This document shows, one piece after another, positions 34,531 through 44,248 of a DNA stretch of 64,000 nucleotides. Within the stretch, counting starts at the first letter, position 1. Each line of letters begins with the position of its first letter. Origin of the DNA: Stigmatella ashevillena. Lineage in GTDB: Bacteria; Myxococcota; Myxococcia; Myxococcales; Myxococcaceae. The notes under the pieces are model-generated. The model had not been told where the DNA came from. It saw only the letters and a list, made by a program, of their open reading frames with translations, and ran no database searches. The DNA lies in the NCBI RefSeq assembly GCF_028368975.1, contig NZ_JAQNDM010000002.1, positions 1,922,001 to 1,986,000 on the forward strand. The letters are read 5' to 3'. A program made the position numbers and the translations under genes.

Positions 34531-37500
34531 ATGTCGCAGACTGTCCGGGATTCAGAGAAGGTCCTCCGCATCATCGAGCGGCTGGAGAACGAGGTCTCGG
34601 TCCTGCGAAGAACCCAGGACGAGCCGATCGCTATCGTCGGGCTGAGCTGCCGGTTTCCCGGCGCGGAGGGCCCGGATGCATACTGGTCCCTGCTCCACCG
34701 TGGCGAGCCGAGCATCACGGAGGTGCCCACGGAGCGCTGGAACATCCATGCGCTCTACGACGCGGACCCTGACGCGCCGGGCAAGATGTCGACGCGCTAT
34801 GGCGGATTCCTCGATCAGGTCGATCGGTTCGATGCGCCGTTCTTCGGCATCTCACCACGCGAGGCGGCGCTCATGGACCCGCAGCAGCGCCTCCTGCTTG
34901 AACTGTCGTGGGAGGCACTCGAGAACGCCGGGTTGTCGCCGGACGCGCTGTACGGCTCGCCGAGCGGCGTGTTCGTCGGCGTGTGCACGTCCGACTACTG
35001 CCGGATGGCGCTCCAGAACGTCGAGAACGTCACGGCCTACCTGGGGACGGGGAACGCCACGAGCGTCGCCGCCGGGAGACTCGCGTACACCTTCGGCTTC
35101 AACGGGCCGTGCCTGTCACTCGATACGGCGTGCTCGTCGGCACTGGTCGCGGTGCACTACGCGGGCGAAAGCCTGCGCAGGGGTGAGTGCCGGGTCGCGC
35201 TCGCGGCCAGCGTGAACCTGATCCTCGCGCCTGAAATCACCGCTGCCTTCTCCAAGGCGCGAATGATGGCACCGGACGGTCGATGCAAGACGTTCGACGA
35301 GCTCGCCGATGGCTACGTGCGCTCGGAGGGAGTCGCGGTCCTCGTGCTCAAGACACTGTCCTCGGCCAAGGCGGACGGCGACCGCATCCTGGCAGTCATC
35401 CGGGGGTCGGCCATCAACCAGGACGGTGCGAGTTCCGGTCTGACGGTCCCCAATGGCCCGATGCAGGCAGCCCTCGTGCGCCGTGCGCTGGCGCGTGCTG
35501 GTGTGAAACCGGGAGAGGTCGACTATGTCGAGACCCACGGCACCGGCACCGCGCTGGGAGACCCCATCGAGGTGGGCGCGCTGGCGGAAGTCTTCGGTCC
35601 CGGCCGCCCCGAGGACCGGCCGCTCCTGCTGGGTTCGGCGAAGACGATCGTGGGCCACACGGAAATCGCCGCCGGCATGGCGGGGCTCTTCAAAGTCATC
35701 CTGTCGCTCCAGCACGAGACCGTCCCGGGTTATCCGACCCTGGGAGCGCTGAGCAGCCGCATCCCGTGGAAGGACCTTCCGGTGGCCGTCCCGCGCCAGC
35801 CGGTCGTGTGGCCCCGAGGCAAGCGGGCGCGCATCGCCGGAGTCAGCTCCTTCGGGTTCAGCGGCACCAACGCGCATGTCGTCATCGAGGAGCCACCCCG
35901 CCCTCCCCCTGCTGCCCCTGAGAATCCGTCAGCGCACCTGCTGTGCCTGTCGGCTCGGACGCCAGAGGCGCTTGCCGCGATGGCAGGGCGCTATGCGGCC
36001 TGGTTGGAGCAACACCCCGGGGCGTCACTCGACGCTGTGACATGGACGGCGAACACCGGGCGCGCACGATTCTCGCAGCGCCTCGCGGTGGTGGCGGAGG
36101 GGCCGTCCTCCTTGCGCGACAAGCTCTCGGCGTTCGCGCGGACACGGGCGGCCTCTGGGAAGGACGTGCAGTTGGGCGTAGCACCGGCGATGGAGGGGCG
36201 GCTTGCGTTTCTCTTCACCGGCCAGGGGTCGCAATTCGCGGGGATGGGCAGGGAGCTTCATGACCTGCACCCGGCTTTCCGCGCGACGCTGCTGCGCTGC
36301 GAGGAACTGCTCGCGGCGCACCTCGATCTTCCGCTCCGAGAGGTCCTGTGGGGGGAACACAGCGGGCTGCTGAACCAGACGAAGTACACGCAGCCAGCGC
36401 TGTTCGCGCTCGAAGTGGCGATGGCGAACCTCTGGCAATCGTGGGGCGTCCGGCCGTCGTTCGTCATGGGTCACAGCGTGGGAGAGCTTGCGGCGGCGTG
36501 CGTGGCAGGCTTGTTCGACCTGGAAGACGGCCTGAAGCTCATCGCCGCGCGGGGCCGGTTGATGCAGTCGCTGCCCAGCGGCGGTGCGATGGCGGTGGTC
36601 CTCGCCGGGCGGGATGCGGTGGCGCCGGTGGTCGCAGCCTGGGGCGAGCGGCTTTCGATCGCGGCGTTCAACGCGCCCGACCAGACAGTCATCTCGGGTG
36701 AGAGGGATGCGGTCCTCGCTGTGTGCGAACACCTGGGTCAACAGGGCATCCGCAACCGCGGGCTGCTCGACGTTTCACATGCGTTCCACTCAGCGTTGAT
36801 GCGGCCGATCCTCGATGAGCTGCGGGCGGTCGCCGAGACGGTGACGTTCCGTCGCCCGACGCTCGGCATCATCTCGAATGTGACCGGCACGGTCGCGGGC
36901 GAGGAGCTGGCCACGCCCGCGTACTGGGTGGAGCACGTGCTCGCGCCAGTCGACTTCATGGCTGGCGTGCGGGCACTGGAGGCGAACCGTGTGGCAGCGC
37001 TGCTCGAGGTGGGACCAAGCGCGACACTCGTGGGTCTGGCGACCGCATGTGTTGAGCCAGGCCGCTTCGTCACGGTGGCGAGCCTGCGGGCCAAGGCGAC
37101 ACCGTGGCAACAGATGCTGGAAGCCGCCGCGAAGCTGTTCACGCACGGCTTGGCCGTGGACCTCGGCAAGGCAGGCAGGTGCGACCAGCCTCCGCCGTCC
37201 CGGATGGCGCTGCCGACGTACCCATTCCAGCGTCAGAGCTATTGGATCCACCGCGCCGACGGCACGACGCCAATGGCGATGCCCGGCGAACATCATCCGC
37301 TCCTCGGGAGGAAGCTGCGGAACGCCGCGCTGCCGCCGGGGGAGCTCCTCTTCGAGAGCGCGCTGTCCGCGAGCAGCCCGGCGTACCTCCGCCACCACCG
37401 CGTCTACGACAAGGTCGTCGTCCCGGCAGCGGGCTACGTGGCGATGGCCTTGGCAGGTCTCTGGCAAGAGGACCCGCAAGCGAGCCTTTCACTCAGCAAC

Positions 37501-40500
37501 GTGGCGGTGCAGGCGGCGCTGGTACTGACGCCCGATGCCGAAACCGTGGTGCAGACGCACCTCGCTGGCGCGGGCGACCACCGCTATCGCTTCAAGATCC
37601 TCAGCGCGGCCTCCGAGGAGTCCTCGACCTGGCGGACCCACGTGACCGGCGAAATCGAAGTGACACCGTCGGGTGGACAGACCCTGGCCCCTGTCGATGC
37701 AGCCCGCGTGCACCAGCGATTCAACGAGGGCAGTGAGCAACTGGACACGAATGCGTTCTACGCGCGCTACGCCACGCTCGGCCTGGGTTACAGCGGCGAG
37801 TTCCGAGCCGTCGTGGACCTCCGCCGCCTCGCGGGTGAAGGCGTGCAGTCCCCGGAGATCCTCGCAAGGATCCAGCCCCCTGGCGTGTCTCGCGACGATG
37901 CGGCGGCCCATGCGATCCATCCCGCCGTCCTCGATGGCTGCTTCCAGGCAGTCGGCGCGATGGTGGCGGAGCCAGCCGACGTGGTCTGCCTCCCTGTCGG
38001 CATTGATGCGCTGCACCTGTTGCGCGCGGTGCCTGAAGCGCTGTGGGCGCATGCCCTCCTCCGGCGCACGCCCTCCCCTGGCGATCCGCGCATCATCGCC
38101 GACATTCACCTGTTGGACGATGCGGGCAACGTGGTGTGTGTGGTGGAGGGACTTCAGGCCATGCGTGTCGACCGCCGCGCACTCACGTACGCGACGGCCA
38201 CGTGGAAGGACAAGCTCTATTCTCTGACGTGGACGCCTCAGAACCTTCCGGAGGCTCCTGCCTCGGCGGATGTGGCCTCTGCCCAGAGGCGCTGGCTCCT
38301 GATTGGAGATCGCGGAGGCGCTGGAGCCCGGTTGCAGGCACTGCTCGAAGCGCGCAGTGAAGCCTGCACGCTTATTCGCGAAGGCGATGTCGATCCGCTC
38401 GACAAGGCCGCCTGGTCCCGCATGCTCGCGAACCACGCCGCAGCAAGCCCCCTGCCCCTCGCGGGCATCGTGCACCTCTGGGCGCTGGACGACGGGCTCG
38501 AAGACATTCCCAGCGATGCACCCGCCGACGGCCCTGCCGCACAAGAACGGTCACTCGCGCATTCGTGTGGAAGCACGCTGGCGCTCGTCCAGGCGTTGAT
38601 GGACGTCCCTGGACAGCGCCTTCCGCGCCTGTACCTCATCACTCGCGGCGCGCAACCCCTCTCGGAGGGAGAGCGGGTGAGCGCGACACAGGCAGCGCTG
38701 TGGGGACTGGGGCGCACGATCGCGCTCGAACACCCTTCGCTCGGTTGCACCTGCGTGGATGTAGACGGCGGCGACCTCGCTCCCCTTGCAGCCGAAGTCC
38801 TCCAGCCGGACGCTGAACTTCAGGTCGCGGTCCGCAACGGCAAACGGCACGTGGCGCGGTGGGCCCACGCCACGGCACAGTCTCGGGGGCAGCTCACGAT
38901 CCCGGGTGAAAGCTACCGGCTGCGCACGTCCGCGTATGGCGCGCTGGACCGGCTGACGTTGGTGCCAACCGAGCGGCGCGAGCCGACGGACGGCGAGGTC
39001 GAGCTGGAGGTGTATGCGTCTGCGATCAACTTCAAGGACGTGCTGTACTGCCTCGGAATGCTCGAGGACTTCAGCCGGAAGGCGGGCATCCTCCGCGCCG
39101 TCGACCAGCCGCTCGGGTTCGAGTGCGCGGGGCGCGTCGTCCGCGTGGGCCCGGGCGTCACGGAGCTCACCGTCGGCGACGAGGTCTTCACGATGGCGCC
39201 CTCCGCGCTGTCGAGCCACGTCACGATCGACCACCGGCTCGTGCACCGGAAGCCAGACAACCTGTCGTTCGCGCAGGCGGCCTCGATTCCCGCCGCGTTC
39301 ATGACCGCCATCTACAGCCTGGAGAAACTCGCGCGGCTGCGCCCTGGCGAGACGGTGTTGATTCACGCCTGCGCAGGAGGTGTCGGCCAGGCGGCCGTCC
39401 AGATCGCACGGGCGCGCGGCGCGACAGTGTTCGGGACGGCAAGCCCTGGGAAGTGGGAGCACGTCAAGAAGTACGGGGTCACCCACGTGATGAACTCGCG
39501 CACCCTCGACTTCGCGGACGAGGTGCTGCGCATCACCGGGGGCCGGGGGGTCGACGTCGTCCTCAACAGCTTGACCGGCGAGTACATCCCCCGAAGCGCC
39601 GATGTGCTGGCCAAGGGCGGCCGGTTCGTCGAGATCGGCAAGATTGGTATCTGGAGCACTGCCGAGATGGCGGCGCACCGGCCCGACGTGGTGTACTTCT
39701 CCTTCGACCTGGGGGACGTGGACGGCAACGCCGGTCTCCAGGTGGAACTTCTCGCTGACGCGGTCCGAGGCCTCGAGGGCGGCCGCCTCGAGCCGCTCCC
39801 CGTCAAGACCTTTCCCCTCCGACAGGCCGAGGCCGGGTTCCGCCATCTCGCGCAGGCCAAGAACATCGGCAAAGTCGTGCTGACATTCCCCGCGAGCGAG
39901 CGGGCAACAGGCGCGGTGCGTGCCGACAGGAGCTACTGGATCACGGGAGGCCTCGGTGCGCTGGGCCTGCACATCGCGCGGAGCCTGGTCGCGAGCGGCG
40001 CGCGGCAGTTGGTGCTCTCGGGCCGCTCCGAGCCGGGTGACAGCGCGCGCGCGGCCGTCGAGTCCTTGTGCGCGGCGGGCGCGGAGATCGTCATCGAGCG
40101 GGTAGACGTCGCGGATGCAGGTCAGGTCGAGTCGGTCATCCAGCGCATCGCGCGGAAGCTCCGGCCGCTCGGAGGCATCGTGCACGCGGCGGGCGTGCTC
40201 GACGACGGCGTCCTCGTCAAGCAGACATGGCCGCGCTTCGCACGGGTGCTGGCTCCCAAGGTCGACGGTGCGTGGAACCTGCACGTGGCCACCCGGTCAC
40301 TGGAGCTCGACTTCTTCGTGATGTTCTCGTCGATCGCGGCGGTGCTGGGTGCACCAGGCCAGGGCAACTACGCCGCAGCCAACGCGTTCATGGATGGGCT
40401 CGCCGCGCTGCGCAGAAGCCAGGGGCTTGCGGCGACGAGCCTCCAATGGGGACCGTGGGCGGCGGGTGGCATGGCGGAGACAGCGCGCGCCGCCAACCGT

Positions 40501-41967
40501 GCACGCTTCGAGTCGCTGGGCCTCGGGCGCATGTCCGCCAGCGACAACGTGGAGGTGTTCGAACACCTGCTGCACGGCGCATTCACGACGGTGGCCGTCG
40601 CCGACATGGACTGGAAGAAGTTCCTGAAGACCTTCTCCAGCCCAGGGGCTTCCAGGCTCTACTCCCTGCTGAGCCAGGGTGCGACGCGAACCGAACCACC
40701 GCAGGCCGGTGCGCTGCTGGCCCAACTGACGCGGGAGCCCGCGGAACAGCGCGAGGCCACCCTCATCGAGTTCCTGCGCCGCCAGGTGGCAAGCGTCGTG
40801 GGGCTCGCGGCGGCCGATGCGGTCGAGGTCTCTCAGCCCTTGCTCGAGTTGGGATTCGACTCGCTGATGGCGGTCGAGCTGAAGAACCGCGTCGAATCGA
40901 GCCTCGGCTGCACGCTCAGTCCGGCGCTGTTGTTCGATCACCCGACCCTGCAGCAACTGGGACGCCATCTGCTGGTGGACATCCTGAAGCTGGGGACGGC
41001 GGACGGCACCCGCACGCGCTCCGTCACGGCCGTGTCCGTCGAGGAAGAGGCGCCAGACGCGGAGGTCCCGCTGGCGATGCTCCGCGAGTCATTCATCCCG
41101 GCCAGCGACCGCACGAAGCTCTGTGTCTGCGAATGGGGGCCCGCGGACGCCCCCCTCGTGGTCTGCGTGCACGGCATCCTCGACCAAGCCGCGAGCTGGG
41201 ATGAACTGGCAGTCGGCCTGGTCGAGCGCGGATACCGCGTGGTGGCGCTGGATCTCCGCGGGCACGGCCGGTCCGGGCATCCCCCGTCGAACGTCGCGCT
41301 CACCGTCGTCGACTTCTTGTGGGACTTGATCCGGGTCACGGCGCGAGAGACGCGCCCGTTCACCCTTCTCGGGCATTCCATGGGAGGGGCGGTGGCCACG
41401 CTGTTCGCGGCGGCATACCCCCAGCAGGTCGAGCGGCTGGTCCTGGTCGAGCCGGTCATCCCGCACCTGCGAGAGCAGCACGGCGCACTGGACCTGCTGA
41501 AGAACGACCTGCGGTACCTGACGGAGCCGCCAGCACACACACACTACCCCGACCTCACGACCGCCGCGCGCATGCTCACCCTGAGCCATGGGGGACTGAG
41601 CACGGCCAGGGCACTCAAACTCGCGCAGCGGATCACCGAGCCCTGCGAGGGTGGCCTGCGCTGGTCGTGGGACGCCCGGCTGCGAAACCCGCTGGGCGTC
41701 GACCTCGGCTTCTCGCGCGAGCACTATCTCATGCTCCTCGGCGGGCTCACCGTCCCGTCGCTGCGACTCTACGGCACGACCAGCCAGTTCGCGGGGACCC
41801 CGGTGCTGGTCGCCCCCGACCTCCCCCTGCCGCGTTCGCACAGCGTCAGCATCCTTGGCGGGCACAACCTCCATACCGACAACGCGGCGGCGCTGCTGAG
41901 AGAGGTGCTGGAGCAGCAACCGGTTTATAAGCCCGTCACCGCGCTGGATGGGCGCTGCATCAGTTGA
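34531..41967 (+). CDS. Fully reducing type I PKS module with terminal alpha/beta-hydrolase (KS-AT-DH-ER-KR-ACP-TE)
   Basis: 2478 residues. An N-terminal coiled coil (1-32) is a docking helix. KS (about 35-460): C201 in [11 protein letters not shown], [15 protein letters not shown] His, and HTEIAAG. AT (about 555-850): S649 in GHSVGEL, HAFH, so malonyl-specific. DH (about 925-1210): H956 in [10 protein letters not shown] and the Asp motif [12 protein letters not shown] structural subdomain about 1225-1440. ER (about 1450-1780): NADPH motif [10 protein letters not shown] near 1615. KR (about 1795-1985): [14 protein letters not shown] at 1890-1892 (B-type), Y1947. ACP: S2111 in [11 protein letters not shown]. 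The C-terminal alpha/beta-hydrolase (about 2165-2470) has nucleophile S2283 in GHSMGG and a late His in GGHNLHTD. It adds a two-carbon unit, reduces it, and probably releases the product by hydrolysis. The 3' end overlaps the mannanase gene. Confidence 0.95.
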   Translation: MSQTVRDSEKVLRIIERLENEVSVLRRTQDEPIAIVGLSCRFPGAEGPDAYWSLLHRGEPSITEVPTERWNIHALYDADPDAPGKMSTRYGGFLDQVDRFDAPFFGISPREAALMDPQQRLLLELSWEALENAGLSPDALYGSPSGVFVGVCTSDYCRMALQNVENVTAYLGTGNATSVAAGRLAYTFGFNGPCLSLDTACSSALVAVHYAGESLRRGECRVALAASVNLILAPEITAAFSKARMMAPDGRCKTFDELADGYVRSEGVAVLVLKTLSSAKADGDRILAVIRGSAINQDGASSGLTVPNGPMQAALVRRALARAGVKPGEVDYVETHGTGTALGDPIEVGALAEVFGPGRPEDRPLLLGSAKTIVGHTEIAAGMAGLFKVILSLQHETVPGYPTLGALSSRIPWKDLPVAVPRQPVVWPRGKRARIAGVSSFGFSGTNAHVVIEEPPRPPPAAPENPSAHLLCLSARTPEALAAMAGRYAAWLEQHPGASLDAVTWTANTGRARFSQRLAVVAEGPSSLRDKLSAFARTRAASGKDVQLGVAPAMEGRLAFLFTGQGSQFAGMGRELHDLHPAFRATLLRCEELLAAHLDLPLREVLWGEHSGLLNQTKYTQPALFALEVAMANLWQSWGVRPSFVMGHSVGELAAACVAGLFDLEDGLKLIAARGRLMQSLPSGGAMAVVLAGRDAVAPVVAAWGERLSIAAFNAPDQTVISGERDAVLAVCEHLGQQGIRNRGLLDVSHAFHSALMRPILDELRAVAETVTFRRPTLGIISNVTGTVAGEELATPAYWVEHVLAPVDFMAGVRALEANRVAALLEVGPSATLVGLATACVEPGRFVTVASLRAKATPWQQMLEAAAKLFTHGLAVDLGKAGRCDQPPPSRMALPTYPFQRQSYWIHRADGTTPMAMPGEHHPLLGRKLRNAALPPGELLFESALSASSPAYLRHHRVYDKVVVPAAGYVAMALAGLWQEDPQASLSLSNVAVQAALVLTPDAETVVQTHLAGAGDHRYRFKILSAASEESSTWRTHVTGEIEVTPSGGQTLAPVDAARVHQRFNEGSEQLDTNAFYARYATLGLGYSGEFRAVVDLRRLAGEGVQSPEILARIQPPGVSRDDAAAHAIHPAVLDGCFQAVGAMVAEPADVVCLPVGIDALHLLRAVPEALWAHALLRRTPSPGDPRIIADIHLLDDAGNVVCVVEGLQAMRVDRRALTYATATWKDKLYSLTWTPQNLPEAPASADVASAQRRWLLIGDRGGAGARLQALLEARSEACTLIREGDVDPLDKAAWSRMLANHAAASPLPLAGIVHLWALDDGLEDIPSDAPADGPAAQERSLAHSCGSTLALVQALMDVPGQRLPRLYLITRGAQPLSEGERVSATQAALWGLGRTIALEHPSLGCTCVDVDGGDLAPLAAEVLQPDAELQVAVRNGKRHVARWAHATAQSRGQLTIPGESYRLRTSAYGALDRLTLVPTERREPTDGEVELEVYASAINFKDVLYCLGMLEDFSRKAGILRAVDQPLGFECAGRVVRVGPGVTELTVGDEVFTMAPSALSSHVTIDHRLVHRKPDNLSFAQAASIPAAFMTAIYSLEKLARLRPGETVLIHACAGGVGQAAVQIARARGATVFGTASPGKWEHVKKYGVTHVMNSRTLDFADEVLRITGGRGVDVVLNSLTGEYIPRSADVLAKGGRFVEIGKIGIWSTAEMAAHRPDVVYFSFDLGDVDGNAGLQVELLADAVRGLEGGRLEPLPVKTFPLRQAEAGFRHLAQAKNIGKVVLTFPASERATGAVRADRSYWITGGLGALGLHIARSLVASGARQLVLSGRSEPGDSARAAVESLCAAGAEIVIERVDVADAGQVESVIQRIARKLRPLGGIVHAAGVLDDGVLVKQTWPRFARVLAPKVDGAWNLHVATRSLELDFFVMFSSIAAVLGAPGQGNYAAANAFMDGLAALRRSQGLAATSLQWGPWAAGGMAETARAANRARFESLGLGRMSASDNVEVFEHLLHGAFTTVAVADMDWKKFLKTFSSPGASRLYSLLSQGATRTEPPQAGALLAQLTREPAEQREATLIEFLRRQVASVVGLAAADAVEVSQPLLELGFDSLMAVELKNRVESSLGCTLSPALLFDHPTLQQLGRHLLVDILKLGTADGTRTRSVTAVSVEEEAPDAEVPLAMLRESFIPASDRTKLCVCEWGPADAPLVVCVHGILDQAASWDELAVGLVERGYRVVALDLRGHGRSGHPPSNVALTVVDFLWDLIRVTARETRPFTLLGHSMGGAVATLFAAAYPQQVERLVLVEPVIPHLREQHGALDLLKNDLRYLTEPPAHTHYPDLTTAARMLTLSHGGLSTARALKLAQRITEPCEGGLRWSWDARLRNPLGVDLGFSREHYLMLLGGLTVPSLRLYGTTSQFAGTPVLVAPDLPLPRSHSVSILGGHNLHTDNAAALLREVLEQQPVYKPVTALDGRCIS

Positions 41968-43600
41968 CGGTGCAGGTCAGGGTTGGCGAGGTGTTGGAAC
42001 CAGAATACGCAGCCTGGAATCCGAAGGTCGTGTTGCTCCCTGGCTGAATGACACCGTTATAGCCCACGTTCCGCGCCGTCACGCTCGCGCCGGATTGGGT
42101 CGGTGTGGCGCTCCACATGTTGGTGATCTGCTGGTTGCCACCGAAGGTCCAGCTGACCGTCCAGCCCTGGGTCACAGTGGTCCCGGTGTTCGTCACCGTC
42201 ACGGTGGCGCCAAAGCCGGTGCCCCACTCGCTCGCGACCTGATAGGTCGCCGTGCAGCCACCGGTTTCCCCTCCGGAGGACTGGGTCGTCGCGGAAACAG
42301 TGTTGGACACCTCGCTCACGTTCCCAGCGGCATCACGTGCATACACCGTGTATTTGTAGGTCGTGTTCGCCGACAGCCCTGTGTCCTTGTACGACAGCAT
42401 GCTGCTGGGCAGCGTCGCCACTCGCAAAGCCCCGCGGTAGACATCGTAACCGGTCACCGCGACGTTGTCGGTCGAGGCACTCCACGCGAGCGACACGCTG
42501 CTCAACGTTGTACCTGTCGCCCCCAGGTTGCCGGGCGCGGTCGGGCGCTGCGTGTCGCCCACCCCTCCCCCAAAAACCGAGGCCTCGACGGAGGTGGCCT
42601 CAAGACCATTGGCACTCGTGATGAGCCAAGTGCCCCAGTCCGTGCGACTGGCCGAGTTGAAGTTGTTGACCATGTCGAGGTATTCGACACCTCCTCCATT
42701 GCCGCTCCACGACCAGCCGATGTAGCCGAGCCCCAGTGATGTGGTGTGCTCCGTGACTGTCAACTCATCCGGATCACCGTCGGAGTGGTACCACCCGAAC
42801 TCGCCAACGAGGATGGGCAGGCCACGGCTGGTAAACGAGTCGAGGTAGGCCTTGACCTTCGATGGGGTGTTGTAGACGCCGTACATGTGGACGCTGAAGA
42901 TGGAGTTGCGCAGCGCATCGGCCTCCCAGATCGTCTGGGCGTTGTCCCGCATGGTGTTGGACCAGTCCTGCCCCCAGTTCGGCGCGTCAATCATCAAGGT
43001 GTGCGTCAGCCCGGCGCTCCGCAGGCGCCGGATGGCATCCAGGGTCGCCGCGACCCACTCCGTGGGATTGGTATTGCCATACGGCTCATTGCCGATGTTG
43101 ATGATGATGTAGGCCTCCTGGCCAACGAGCGCACTGCGGATGCTCAGCCAGTAGTCGACGGCCTGAGAGAGGCTGTAGGCGCCACTCGCCTCCCCGTAAC
43201 CCGTCGTGTCGTGGTTCTCGAGCACGCAGATGAGCCGGTTCTGCTTGCAGAGCGAGATGACGTTTGCCACGTCGCTGGCCGTGCTGACCGGCCACCGGCC
43301 ACCGCTCAGCACGACACGGACGCTGTTGGCTCCTACCACCTTGATGTCAGCGAACGATTGGGTCCTCTGCGAGTACCACGCGTGCGGGTGGCTGATGCCG
43401 CGGATGATGAAGTCGTTGCCGTTCGCGTCGAAGAGCCGACCGTTGACGATGTGGAAGCCGCCGTCAGCAGCATGGGCGGCACGGAGGGGCGCGAGGACGG
43501 AGAGCGCAGCAATCAGCACCGCAGCTGTCGTGGTGGTGAAGAGCCTTCGCCACCCAAACAATTCACTGCGAGTATCAGCGTGGTGACTCTGTCGGGACAT
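41960..43600 (-). CDS. Secreted GH5 beta-mannanase-like enzyme with FN3 and CBM2 modules
   Basis: 546 residues from ATG 43600, which follows GGAG at 7 nt; the frame upstream to 43771 is not coding-like. A long signal peptide (TTTTAAVLIAALSVLAPLRAAHA) precedes a GH5 catalytic domain (about 50-340) opening FHIVNGRLFDANGNDFIIRG, as in subfamily-8 mannan endo-mannosidases. Acid/base E172 (NIGNEPYG) and nucleophile E267 (LVGEFGWYHSDGD) are in place. An FN3 domain (about 350-435) and a C-terminal CBM2 (about 440-546, CTATYQVASEWGTGF, WTVSWTF) follow. Likely secreted mannan or glucomannan degradation. It shares a promoter region with the divergent GH10 xylanase gene. Its last 8 bp overlap the end of the PKS gene. 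Confidence 0.9.
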   Translation of the reverse strand: MSRQSHHADTRSELFGWRRLFTTTTAAVLIAALSVLAPLRAAHAADGGFHIVNGRLFDANGNDFIIRGISHPHAWYSQRTQSFADIKVVGANSVRVVLSGGRWPVSTASDVANVISLCKQNRLICVLENHDTTGYGEASGAYSLSQAVDYWLSIRSALVGQEAYIIINIGNEPYGNTNPTEWVAATLDAIRRLRSAGLTHTLMIDAPNWGQDWSNTMRDNAQTIWEADALRNSIFSVHMYGVYNTPSKVKAYLDSFTSRGLPILVGEFGWYHSDGDPDELTVTEHTTSLGLGYIGWSWSGNGGGVEYLDMVNNFNSASRTDWGTWLITSANGLEATSVEASVFGGGVGDTQRPTAPGNLGATGTTLSSVSLAWSASTDNVAVTGYDVYRGALRVATLPSSMLSYKDTGLSANTTYKYTVYARDAAGNVSEVSNTVSATTQSSGGETGGCTATYQVASEWGTGFGATVTVTNTGTTVTQGWTVSWTFGGNQQITNMWSATPTQSGASVTARNVGYNGVIQPGSNTTFGFQAAYSGSNTSPTLTCTVN

Positions 43601-44248
43601 CAGGTGTCTCCAGAAGTGAGTGTTCGAGGCGTGATCCACAACTTCGGCCGATGAAACTCGACGGCCCAGCACAGGGGCACGGTCCAATCCCTTGCACGAC
43701 GGCAATGTCTGACTCAGTCCTTGGCCGTGACAAAACAAGACAACTCCCAGTGGCGGGCTTGGCCCCGCCATGGGTCTGCAATTACGGCCCGCTCGACGAC
43801 TCCTGCGCGGACGCGGACAGGAGCGGGAGAACGAATCGTAACGTTGTCATTTTAGGATAAAAGAAAATTCCGTTCCTACAGCAACAAGACACATCCTCTC
43901 AGTGGTTCCAGGGAGTTGGGGGCGCGACCGCTGAGTCCCCTCAACATGCAAAACGCCAATGACAGTAACTGTACCCAGACTGTGGAGGAATTCAAGCGAA
44001 ACCGTCTCTTCCGGAGAATAGCGAGTACAGGACAGTTCTTTGGGGGAAGGAGAGCGATTCAGATTCATATGTAATGAGGGAGCGGTGCGTCAAAACCTCC
44101 CGTCCCTGAAAACAATTGAAACCATTTGACGGGCAGTGAAGTCGAGAATTATTATTCTGTCTCGAATTGACGCGAATGGATGATGACGCTTGGCCATTGC
44201 GGCCGAGGACCGTTTCGTCCCGCGCATGTTCAATCACAAGAAAGGGAT
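43601..44248. promoter_or_regulatory. Divergent intergenic region between mannanase and xylanase genes
   Basis: 648 bp without a convincing gene, becoming AT-rich between about 43850 and 44180. An inverted repeat TCGAGA (44142-44147) / TCTCGA (44160-44165) with an AT-rich centre lies about 84 bp before the xylanase start and is a candidate operator. The long spacer between two plant-polysaccharide hydrolase genes suggests joint control, but I cannot name a regulator. Confidence 0.4.

Noticed and set aside
38551-40284. Minus-strand open frame of about 577 codons inside the last PKS
   Set aside because: Antisense frame with no recognisable domain; the plus strand encodes ER and KR motifs here.
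41950-41964. The C-terminal Cys-Ile-Ser of the PKS resembling the GCIS units of the small peptide
   Set aside because: Three residues at the end of an unrelated protein are a chance match.
20582-41967. Interpretation as a cyanobacterial-type olefin synthase (terminal alkene) pathway
   Set aside because: No sulfotransferase domain precedes the terminal hydrolase, so the decarboxylative alkene-forming release is not supported.
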